NCBI GenBank assembly: GCA_019690055.1
Contig: JADGGF010000055.1
Coordinates: forward strand, 1 to 14,588
DNA length: 14,588 nt
Reading direction: 5' to 3'
From: Micromonosporaceae bacterium
Lineage (GTDB): Bacteria; Actinomycetota; Actinomycetes; Mycobacteriales; Micromonosporaceae
Positions 1 to 6,550 of the stretch are shown here, piece by piece. Numbering within the stretch: position 1 is the first letter of the stretch; each line of letters starts with the position of its first letter. Below the pieces are notes generated by a model. It searched no databases, had not been told where the DNA came from, and worked only from the letters and a program-made list of their open reading frames with translations. A program made the position numbers and the translations under genes.

Positions 1-435
1 CTCTGCGCCGGCAGCAGCCTTGCCCCTGGTCCGGGGGGCACCGAGCCGGGCGGCGGCGCGAGCCCGAGTCCCAGCCCGAGCCCCAGCCCGAGTACGAGCA
101 CGTCGAGCACGCCGCCGGCGATCGCGCCGAGCACGCCCACGAACGTCAACGTGGGCAGCTGCTCGGGCAGCAACTCGAACCGCACCTGCACGGCGACGTG
201 GAGCGCGTCGAGCGGCACGCCGACGCCGACCTACGTGTGGCAGCGGGTTGTCCGCAGCGGCGGCAGCTGTGACAACAGCGACTTCAACGGTGGCGGTGTC
301 CTGGAGGGCACAGCCACGACGACCTCCGTCCAGCTGACCGGCCTGAACCGCTCGACGAACTACTGCTTCCGCGTCAAGGCCACCAATGCGGCCGGAGACA
401 GCAACTGGTCCCAGGTTCGCTCTTTCCAGGCGTAG
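1..435 (+). CDS. Modular pilin, 3' part only: linker plus four-Cys FN3-like domain
   Basis: Open from base 1 in frame 1 to TAG at 433-435; the start lies outside the window. The first visible residues are Leu-Cys-Ala-Gly followed by a Pro/Gly-rich stretch. This matches the Cys-Ala-Gly that ends the pilin scaffold in the two genes downstream, so this is probably a third copy of the same family (inference). A Ser-Pro repeat linker (about residues 18-45) follows, then roughly 95 residues resembling a fibronectin type III beta-sandwich: an early TWSA strand, a Tyr-x-Trp-Gln motif, and a YCFRV.A.N segment near the end. It has four cysteines in the order and context seen in the next gene, suggesting two disulfides and a location outside the membrane. 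A strong stem-loop lies directly downstream. The N-terminal prepilin signal is not visible, so the pilin assignment rests on paralogy. Confidence 0.72.
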   Translation, partial: LCAGSSLAPGPGGTEPGGGASPSPSPSPSPSTSTSSTPPAIAPSTPTNVNVGSCSGSNSNRTCTATWSASSGTPTPTYVWQRVVRSGGSCDNSDFNGGGVLEGTATTTSVQLTGLNRSTNYCFRVKATNAAGDSNWSQVRSFQA

Positions 436-444
436 CGAAGCATG

Positions 445-485
445 GCCAGGTGGCGGGTCGCTGATCATACGTCCCGCCACCTGGC
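445..485 (+). terminator. Stem-loop after the first pilin gene
   Basis: A perfect 13-bp inverted repeat (arms 445-457 and 473-485) encloses a 15-nt loop and starts 9 nt after the stop codon. There is no T-tract, as is common for actinobacterial terminators. I see no convincing -10/-35 pair between it and the next gene at 551, so it may be a partial terminator or a 3'-end stabiliser rather than a full stop. Confidence 0.7.
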
Positions 486-550
486 TCCGCCGTCGGTGAC
501 CAGGCCGACTCGGACAGCGACAAGGAACCGGACGACACAAGGGAAACACC

Positions 551-1483
551 GTGAGGCAGCGCCTACTCGCCGGCCCCCACCGACAGAGGGGCTTCACGCT
601 CATCGAGTTGCTGATCGTGATCGTGGTCTTGGGTGTGCTGGCCGCTGTTGTGATCATGGCGATCGGTGCCTTCGAAGACCGCGGCGAATTGGCGGCGTGC
701 CGGGCCGACGTCAAGACGGTCGAGAACGCCGTGGAGGCGTACCGCGCCAAGGTGGGCCGGTATCCGGACAGCTTGGATGATCTGACGAAGGCGCCCGGGA
801 ACTACCTCCGTGAGGTGCCGAACACGACGGAGGGTTCGGGCAAGTACTGGATCGTGTATGACCCGGCGACGGGTACGGTCACGGGCCGGGTCACGAGCAG
901 CGACGAGGTGTGCGCTGGCGAACTGGCCATGGCCACGCCGGGCGCGAGCGGTACGGCGACCGAGCCGGGCGGGCCCGGAGGCGGTGAGCCGGGTGGTGGC
1001 AACCCGACCACCACGACCACGAGCCCCGCGGGCGGCACGACCAGCACGAGCCCGGGTGGTGGCAACCCGACCACGACGACCACGGCCCCGGGCGGCGGCG
1101 GCACAACGACGGCTCCAGGCGGTGGCGGTAACCCGAACCCCAACCCGACCCCGGGCCAGCCCGGCACGCCGGTCGTCAACTGCTTCGATCCGCCCGGCAG
1201 CATCGACGACATCGACTGCCTCTTCACCTGGTCCGCGCCGAGCGGCCCGGTGACCAGGTACACCTGGCAGTACGTGATGCGGTTCGACGGTTCCTGCAGC
1301 GCCAGCGACTTCGGACTGATCTGGCCGCTCCAGCAGAGCGGCAGCGTGACCGGCACCTCGTACCTCATGGAGATCGCCCCGTTCCCGGGCAACTACTGCT
1401 TCCGGGTCCGAGCGGTCAACGGGACGATCGACGGCCCGTGGTCAAACCCGGTCGGCTTCGCGTGGTTCCCGGACTGGACCTGA
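551..1483 (+). CDS. Modular type IV pilin with GspG-like scaffold, Thr/Gly-rich linker and FN3-like domain
   Basis: 310 residues. The GTG start at 551 follows AAGGGA with 6-nt spacing. A 14-residue basic leader ends at Gly14, followed by FTLIEL, the class III prepilin site: PilD should cut at G14/F15, and Glu19 is the conserved Glu+5. The hydrophobic helix (15-40) runs into a GspG/T4a-like scaffold (41-130) with Cys50 and Cys121, a likely disulfide pair. Residues about 131-207 form a low-complexity linker of Thr runs, Gly-rich blocks and Asn-Pro repeats, like the flexible, often glycosylated linkers of secreted cellulases. Residues about 208-310 form an FN3-like domain with Cys211, Cys223, Cys249 and Cys283. 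The probable role is a major or accessory pilin presenting an extra domain for adhesion (inference). The next gene shares its first ~120 residues almost unchanged. Confidence 0.88.
   Translation: MRQRLLAGPHRQRGFTLIELLIVIVVLGVLAAVVIMAIGAFEDRGELAACRADVKTVENAVEAYRAKVGRYPDSLDDLTKAPGNYLREVPNTTEGSGKYWIVYDPATGTVTGRVTSSDEVCAGELAMATPGASGTATEPGGPGGGEPGGGNPTTTTTSPAGGTTSTSPGGGNPTTTTTAPGGGGTTTAPGGGGNPNPNPTPGQPGTPVVNCFDPPGSIDDIDCLFTWSAPSGPVTRYTWQYVMRFDGSCSASDFGLIWPLQQSGSVTGTSYLMEIAPFPGNYCFRVRAVNGTIDGPWSNPVGFAWFPDWT
989..1074 (+). repeat. Internal direct repeat in the linker of the second pilin
   Basis: A 23-bp identical stretch beginning CCGGGTGGTGGCAACC occurs at 989-1011 and again at 1052-1074, a 63-bp period (21 codons). 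The sequence between and after is a degenerate version of the same Gly-Gly-Asn-Pro-Thr-rich unit. Such repeats can change copy number by slippage or recombination without shifting the frame, which would lengthen or shorten the linker. Confidence 0.75.
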
Positions 1484-1544
1484 TCATCACCATCAAGGCC
1501 GGGTCGGCTCAGTGAGGCCAGCCCGGCGCCACCAGGGAGGACCT

Positions 1545-2465
1545 GTGCTTCGGGGTTTGTACGACGCCCGCGATCGACAGAAGGGCTTCACGCTCGTCGA
1601 GCTGTTGATCGTGATCGTGATTCTGGGCGTGCTGGCCGCGATCGTGATTCTGGCGATCGGTGCCTTTGACGATCGGGGTGAGCTGGCGGCGTGCAAGGCC
1701 GATGTGAAGTCGGTCGAGGTGGCGGTGGAGGCGTACCGGGCCGATCAGGGCAACTACCCGGCAAGCCTGGATGAACTGACCAAGGCGCCCGGGAACTACC
1801 TGCGTGAGGTGCCGAACACGACGGAGGGCTCGGGTGAGTACTGGATTCTGTACGAGCCGGCGACGGGGACGGTCGAGGGTCGCCTCAAGACCAACGAGGT
1901 GTGCGCGGGCGGGCTGGCCCTGGCCACCCCGGGACCGAGCGATACGACCGGGCCGGGCAGCGGTGGGCCCGGGGGTGGCAGCACGACCACGAGCCCGGGC
2001 ACCACGACCAGCACGACCCCGGGCACGACGACCAGCACGAGCTCCGGGGTCTCCCAACCCCCGGGCTTCCCGCTGACTGTCCAGGCGGAGAATCTGGTCG
2101 ATCCGTACTATCGCGACACGCTGTGCGGTGACTGGGGAGACTTCCTGGGTAACGGGTCGGGGTATCTGAGCGAGTGGCCCTACACCTTCACCATCCCGCA
2201 GGGCTACACCGGCACCTACCGGGTGACCGTCCACGTCGACTCCAACCAGACCGTCAACGGCCTGCGGCTGCGCTACCGGAACGGGACGTCCGGCGGCTGG
2301 ACCAACGTGACGACGTGGAATGTCGGCAACGGCTGCAACCAGTCCTTCACCGCGAATATCACGTTCAGCAGCGCGGGCACCAAGCAGATCCAGCTGGACA
2401 ACGCGAACGGCTGGGGCAACAAGTGGTTGCTGCTCGACGCCGTGGAGATCACCCGGATCTCGTGA
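1545..2465 (+). CDS. Modular type IV pilin with C-terminal CBM6/35-like carbohydrate-binding domain
   Basis: 306 residues from GTG 1545. A longer frame from GTG 1512 exists, but 1545 follows GGAGG (1536-1540) and gives a 14-residue leader ending in Gly before FTLVEL, the same length as in the preceding gene. The scaffold carries Cys50 and Cys120, equivalent to the neighbour's pair, and the GspG-like segment is nearly identical. A Thr/Ser/Pro/Gly linker spans about 130-178. The C-terminal ~128 residues are unrelated to the FN3 domain of the neighbour: they open with a VQAEN strand, contain a GTYRVTV strand, an aromatic-rich loop and two cysteines (194, 264), and close with LLLDAVEITRI. That opening AE motif and closing 'DxVEIT' strand are typical of CBM6/CBM35-type beta-sandwiches. 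Sugar binding (for example plant or fungal polysaccharide) is inferred; another beta-sandwich adhesin domain remains possible. Confidence 0.85.
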   Translation: MLRGLYDARDRQKGFTLVELLIVIVILGVLAAIVILAIGAFDDRGELAACKADVKSVEVAVEAYRADQGNYPASLDELTKAPGNYLREVPNTTEGSGEYWILYEPATGTVEGRLKTNEVCAGGLALATPGPSDTTGPGSGGPGGGSTTTSPGTTTSTTPGTTTSTSSGVSQPPGFPLTVQAENLVDPYYRDTLCGDWGDFLGNGSGYLSEWPYTFTIPQGYTGTYRVTVHVDSNQTVNGLRLRYRNGTSGGWTNVTTWNVGNGCNQSFTANITFSSAGTKQIQLDNANGWGNKWLLLDAVEITRIS

Positions 2466-2489
2466 CAGCGTTGGCGGATCGCGGACATC

Positions 2490-2524
2490 CGTGGTAGGGC
2501 CGGGGTCGTCCCGGCCCTACCATG
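2490..2524 (+). terminator. Strong stem-loop between the pilin genes and pilT
   Basis: Perfect 12-bp arms (2493-2504 and 2510-2521) with a 5-nt loop. The stem extends outward to 15 pairs with one G-U wobble. It lies 24 nt after the pilin stop and 34 nt before the pilT start. There is no T-tract. The gap to pilT holds no recognisable promoter, so pilT-pilB-pilC may be transcribed by partial read-through, giving much more pilin than machine mRNA. Confidence 0.8.
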
Positions 2525-2558
2525 AGCGGCTCAGGGGGACGGACAGGGAACAGGGGGC

Positions 2559-3653
2559 ATGGCGGTGACACCCACGATCGGCCCCGCGATGGACGAGTTG
2601 CTCGCGGCGGTGTGGCAGGCGGGCGGGACGGACATTCTGCTCACCGTGGGCACGCCGCCCCAGATGCGGGTCAGCGGTTCCCTGTGGCCGGTGCCCGGAC
2701 TGCCGGTGCTGACCGCCAACGATGTCCAGGGGCTGCTCGCTGAACTGCTTCCGGACGCCCGCTCGGTCGACCTGGCGGCACGGCACGAGTACGACTTCTC
2801 CGTCACCTGGCGGGACCTCGCCCGCGTGCGGGGCAACGCCTTCTCGCAGCGCGGCTACATGGCCGTGGCGCTACGGATCATTCCGCGGCGCATCCCCACC
2901 ATGGCGGACCTGGGCGTGCCGCCGGTGGTGCGCAGCTTCGTCGCGCAGCACCAGGGGTTGGTCCTGGTGACCGGGCCCACCGGTTCGGGCAAGTCGACCA
3001 CCCTGGCCTCGATCATCGACCACATCAACGCCGAGCGGGCCTGCCACATCATCACGATCGAGGACCCCATCGAGTACGTGCACGACCACCGGCGGGCGAT
3101 CGTGAACCAGCGCGAGGTGGGGCTGGACACCGCCTCCTTCGCCGACGCCCTCCGGTCGTCGCTGCGGGAGGACCCCGACGTCCTGCTGGTCGGTGAGATG
3201 CGCGACCTCGAGTCGATCCGGTTCGCGCTCACGCTCGCCGAGACCGGGCACCTGGTGCTGGCGTCGCTGCACACCAACGACACGTCGCAGACGCTGGCCC
3301 GGATCGTCGATGTCTTCCCGGCCGAACAGCAGACCCAGATCCGGCTGCAGCTCGCGGCCGCGCTGACCGGCATCATCTACCAACGCCTGGTTCCGCGCAT
3401 CGGCGGCGGCATGGTCGCCGCCCACGAGGTGCTGGTGGCCAACTCGGCCGTGCGTAACCTCATCAAGGAGGGCAAGATCCACCAGTTGCGCAACAGCCTG
3501 GTCACCGGACAACGTGACGGCATGGTCACCCTCGAGCAGTCGCTCAACGCGCTGATCGCCGCCGGCTTCATCACCTACGAGGACGCGGTGGTGCGCAGCC
3601 TGTACCCGCAGGAGCTCCAGCCGCGCCGTGAACCAGCGGGGGTGGCGCGATGA
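2559..3653 (+). CDS. pilT: Type IV pilus retraction ATPase PilT
   Basis: 364 residues, near the usual PilT length. A cytoplasmic hexameric secretion ATPase that powers pilus disassembly and retraction. Visible motifs: Walker A GPTGSGKST at 139-147 (Lys145), Asp-box IITIEDPIEYVH, Walker B DPDVLLVGE at 205-213 (Glu213), His-box LASLHTNDT, and the PilT-type C-terminal AVRNLIKEGK segment that separates PilT from PilB. No zinc-binding cysteine quartet and no long N-terminal domain, also as expected. The ATG at 2559 sits just behind a purine run (AGGGGG, 2552-2557). GTG 2565 is better spaced and is an alternative. The stop overlaps the pilB start as ATGA, indicating translational coupling. A retraction motor implies dynamic pili (twitching, DNA uptake or surface sensing). 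Confidence 0.95.
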   Translation: MAVTPTIGPAMDELLAAVWQAGGTDILLTVGTPPQMRVSGSLWPVPGLPVLTANDVQGLLAELLPDARSVDLAARHEYDFSVTWRDLARVRGNAFSQRGYMAVALRIIPRRIPTMADLGVPPVVRSFVAQHQGLVLVTGPTGSGKSTTLASIIDHINAERACHIITIEDPIEYVHDHRRAIVNQREVGLDTASFADALRSSLREDPDVLLVGEMRDLESIRFALTLAETGHLVLASLHTNDTSQTLARIVDVFPAEQQTQIRLQLAAALTGIIYQRLVPRIGGGMVAAHEVLVANSAVRNLIKEGKIHQLRNSLVTGQRDGMVTLEQSLNALIAAGFITYEDAVVRSLYPQELQPRREPAGVAR

Positions 3654-5425
3654 GGCTTCCTGGCCGGGCGCGTCCGACCCCGACGCCTGAGCCCGCCATC
3701 TACCGCGTCGCGCCGACCCGGCCGACCGACACGACTGTGCGCAAGGGCGGCCAGCGGCTGGGCGAGATGCTGGTCGATGCGAACATCGCCAGCGAGAGTG
3801 AGATCGTCGCAGCGCTGAGCGCGCTGCAGCACGGCGCACCGCAGTTCCTGGGCGAACGCCTGGTGGCCGCCGGGGTCACCGACGAGCGAACGGTGGCGTC
3901 GGCCGTGGCCCATCAGCGCGGGCTGCAGCTGGGCGACCTCAGCGAGGTCGCCGCCGAACCCGCCGCGGTCGAGCTGCTGACCGAGGAACAGGCCCGGGCC
4001 GCGCTGGCGATCCCGCTGGCCGTGCGGGGCGGCGTTGTCGACGTCGCGGTCGCGGTACCGACCCCCGAGCTGGTGCCGGCGTTGCAGGAGATGGTCGGCC
4101 AGCCTGTCCGGATCTGGGTGGCCACCCGCTCGGACATTTTGCGGGCGATCGGACGCTCCTACCGGGCCCTTTCCTCCGTCGCCGTCGAGGTGCGCGCGTT
4201 CGAGGCTCAGCACCGCGTGGACCGGGATGTCGTCAGTCTCGAGTCCGCGGCGGACGACGCCCCCGTGGTCCGGATCGTGCAGATGATCATCACTCAGGCG
4301 CTGCGCGACCGGGCCTCGGACATCCACATCGAGCCCCACCCCGACAAGGTGCTGGTCCGGTACCGCATCGACGGGGCGCTGCATGACGTGCTCGACCTGC
4401 CGGCCAGCATGGGCCCGGTCATCGCCAGCCGTATCAAAATCATGGCATCTCTCAATATCGTGGAGCGTCGGCGGGCTCAGGACGGCCAGATCAGCCTGGA
4501 GATCGACGGTCGGGGCGTGGACATCCGGGTCTCCACGACGGCCGTGCTCGATGGCGAGAAGATCGTGCTGCGGCTGCTCGACAAGGGTCGCCAGATCTAT
4601 GAGCTGTCCCAGTTGGGCATGCCCGACGACATGATCGCAAAGTACTCGGCCGTGCTGCGGGCGCCGTACGGGATGGTGATCTGCGCCGGCCCGACCGGTA
4701 GCGGCAAGACGACCACGCTGTACGGCTCGCTGGCCCAGATCAACAGCCGCGAACGCAACATCATGACCATCGAGGATCCCGTCGAATACCGGATTCCGTC
4801 GATCAATCAGATTCAGATCAACGAGCAGGCGGGTATCACGTTCGCCGGCGGCCTGCGCTCCATCCTGCGCCAGGACCCGGACGTGATCCTCGTCGGTGAG
4901 ATCCGCGACGTGGAGACCGCCCGCATCGCCGTGCAGGCCGCGCTGACCGGACACTTCGTCTTCTCCTCGCTGCACGCCACCGACACCGCGGCGGCGCTGC
5001 ACCGGCTCCTCGACATGGGAATCGAGGGATTCCTGATCGCCTCGTCGGTGACCGCGGTACTGTCGCAGCGCCTGGTCCGGCGCATCTGCGACAACTGCCG
5101 GGAGACCTACCAGCCGGCGCCGGAGGAGCTGGCCCTGCTGCGGGCGATCAACGGAGTGCGGCCCGAGGGCGGATTCGTCCGTGGCCGGGGGTGCAACTTC
5201 TGCGCGCACACCGGTTTCTATGACCGCACGGCCATCTATGAATTCATGCTCGTGTCTGACCGGATCCGCGAGTTGGTCGTCGAGCGCGCCTCGCACGAGG
5301 AGATCCGCAAGACGGCCCGGGCCGAGGGGATGCGAACCATGCAGGAGGAAGCGGCCCGGCTCGTGGCCGCTGGCGTGACCACCGCGGCCGAGGTGCTGCG
5401 CTCCATCTACGTCGTAGGGAACTAG
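3650..5425 (+). CDS. pilB: Type IV pilus extension ATPase PilB (GspE/PilB family)
   Basis: 591 residues. A cytoplasmic hexameric ATPase that drives pilin polymerisation through PilC. An N-terminal GspE/MshEN-type domain (about 35-165) contains two tandem motifs, RLGEMLV... at 36-60 and FLGERLV... at 66-89, separated by five residues. The ATPase core has Walker A GPTGSGKTT at 347-355 (Lys353), Asp-box TIEDPVEY, Walker B DPDVILVGE at 409-417 and His-box SSLHATDT. The C-terminal part carries a CxxC pair at 480/483 and another at 515/518, the zinc-binding tetracysteine of PilB/GspE proteins, absent from PilT. The start codon overlaps the pilT stop; pilC begins 6 nt after its stop. The paired MshEN-like motifs raise the possibility of cyclic-di-GMP control (inference). 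Confidence 0.96.
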   Translation: MRLPGRARPTPTPEPAIYRVAPTRPTDTTVRKGGQRLGEMLVDANIASESEIVAALSALQHGAPQFLGERLVAAGVTDERTVASAVAHQRGLQLGDLSEVAAEPAAVELLTEEQARAALAIPLAVRGGVVDVAVAVPTPELVPALQEMVGQPVRIWVATRSDILRAIGRSYRALSSVAVEVRAFEAQHRVDRDVVSLESAADDAPVVRIVQMIITQALRDRASDIHIEPHPDKVLVRYRIDGALHDVLDLPASMGPVIASRIKIMASLNIVERRRAQDGQISLEIDGRGVDIRVSTTAVLDGEKIVLRLLDKGRQIYELSQLGMPDDMIAKYSAVLRAPYGMVICAGPTGSGKTTTLYGSLAQINSRERNIMTIEDPVEYRIPSINQIQINEQAGITFAGGLRSILRQDPDVILVGEIRDVETARIAVQAALTGHFVFSSLHATDTAAALHRLLDMGIEGFLIASSVTAVLSQRLVRRICDNCRETYQPAPEELALLRAINGVRPEGGFVRGRGCNFCAHTGFYDRTAIYEFMLVSDRIRELVVERASHEEIRKTARAEGMRTMQEEAARLVAAGVTTAAEVLRSIYVVGN

Positions 5426-5431
5426 ACAACC

Positions 5432-6550
5432 ATGGCCAACCAGACGCTCGCTTCGCCCGCCCCCCGGCGCGCTCCCAAGCGCAACTGGACGCAGATCGAG
5501 ATCTTCGGCTCTTCGGTCAAGCGCGACGACCTGATGCACCTGTCGCGCCAGCTCGGGGCCTTCGTCCGTGCCGGCGTACCGATCATCGACGCGGTGCGGA
5601 TCCTCGCCGAGGAGTCGCGGCGACCAGCGCTGCGAGCGACGATGCGGGACATCGAGGAGCGCCTGCGGGGCGGCGAGCGTCTGGCGGACGCGATCGCCAA
5701 CCACCCCAAGGTCTTCCCGCCGTACTACCGCGCGATCATGCGATCGGCGGAGCTGACCGGGCGCTTGGATACGGTGCTGGAGCAGCTCGCCCGGTACCTG
5801 GAGCGGGACCTCGAGGCGCGTCGGAAGGTCACCTCCGCGCTCACCTACCCGCTGGTGATCGCCGCGATGTCCGTCGTCACAGTCGTGATCCTGGCCGGCT
5901 TCGTCCTGCCGAAGTTCCGGGTGTTCTTCAACGACCTTGGTGCCGACTTGCCGCTGTCGACCCGGATCCTGATCGGCATCACCGACTTCCTCCTCGCCTG
6001 GTGGTGGGCGCTGGTCGGTGGCGTCGCCGGGTTGATTCTGATCGCCCTCCTCGTCGGCGCGACCGAGGGCGGGCGGATGCTGCGCGACCACATCGTGCTG
6101 GGCCTTCCCGTGATCGGTCGGACCGTCAAGATCGCGCTCATCGAGCGGTTCTGCCGCGTCCTCGGCTCCATGGCCTCTGCCGGTGTCTCGCTTCCGGACG
6201 CCCTTCGGGTGGCGACGCAGTCGCTGCGCAACCGGGTCTTCATGCGGGAGTTGGACCGGGTCGGCGAGGCGATGCTGCGCGGCGAGGGTCTGGCGCGTCC
6301 ACTGGGGACGGTCAAGCTCTTCCCCAGTACGGCGACCCGCATGATCCGGGTCGGCGAGGAGACCGGCACGCTGGACCAGCAGTTGCAGGTGACCGCTCAC
6401 TACTACGAAGTCGAGTTGGACCACCGGCTCAAGCGGCTGACCGCCATTTTCGAGCCGGCCGTCCTCATCGTGATGGGGTTGATCGTCGGGTTTGTCGCCG
6501 TCGCGATGGTCCGCACCATGTACGGGATCTTCGACCAGGTAGAATTCTAG
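5432..6550 (+). CDS. pilC: Type IV pilus inner-membrane platform protein PilC
   Basis: 372 residues with the duplicated T2SS-F architecture of PilC/GspF: two cytoplasmic helical repeats (about 33-140 and 236-340). Both contain the repeated pattern of a Gly-x-x-Leu segment followed by an AELTG or VGEETG motif. Predicted membrane helices lie at about 140-160, 188-210 and 341-361. It anchors PilB and PilT at the membrane and couples ATP hydrolysis to pilin movement. The ATG at 5432 lies 11 nt after an AGGGA sequence. The gene ends in TAG immediately abutting the ATG of the next pilin gene, with no spacing, so it belongs to the same operon. Length is slightly below the ~400 residues common in proteobacterial PilC because the N-terminal region is short. 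Confidence 0.95.
   Translation: MANQTLASPAPRRAPKRNWTQIEIFGSSVKRDDLMHLSRQLGAFVRAGVPIIDAVRILAEESRRPALRATMRDIEERLRGGERLADAIANHPKVFPPYYRAIMRSAELTGRLDTVLEQLARYLERDLEARRKVTSALTYPLVIAAMSVVTVVILAGFVLPKFRVFFNDLGADLPLSTRILIGITDFLLAWWWALVGGVAGLILIALLVGATEGGRMLRDHIVLGLPVIGRTVKIALIERFCRVLGSMASAGVSLPDALRVATQSLRNRVFMRELDRVGEAMLRGEGLARPLGTVKLFPSTATRMIRVGEETGTLDQQLQVTAHYYEVELDHRLKRLTAIFEPAVLIVMGLIVGFVAVAMVRTMYGIFDQVEF

Noticed and set aside
989..1074. Spaced direct repeats that might suggest a CRISPR array
   Set aside because: Only two clear copies, in frame inside a coding linker, with the intervening sequence a degenerate form of the same repeat.
802..1392. A minus-strand Pro/Val-rich open frame under the second pilin
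   Set aside because: It is the antisense image of the Thr/Gly linker; the repetitive composition is inherited from the sense strand.
3575..6424. A 949-codon open frame on the minus strand
   Set aside because: It lies antisense across pilT, pilB and pilC, whose motifs are certain. Its translation is rich in Arg, Asp, His and Gln with no domain, as expected from the reverse of GC-biased codons.
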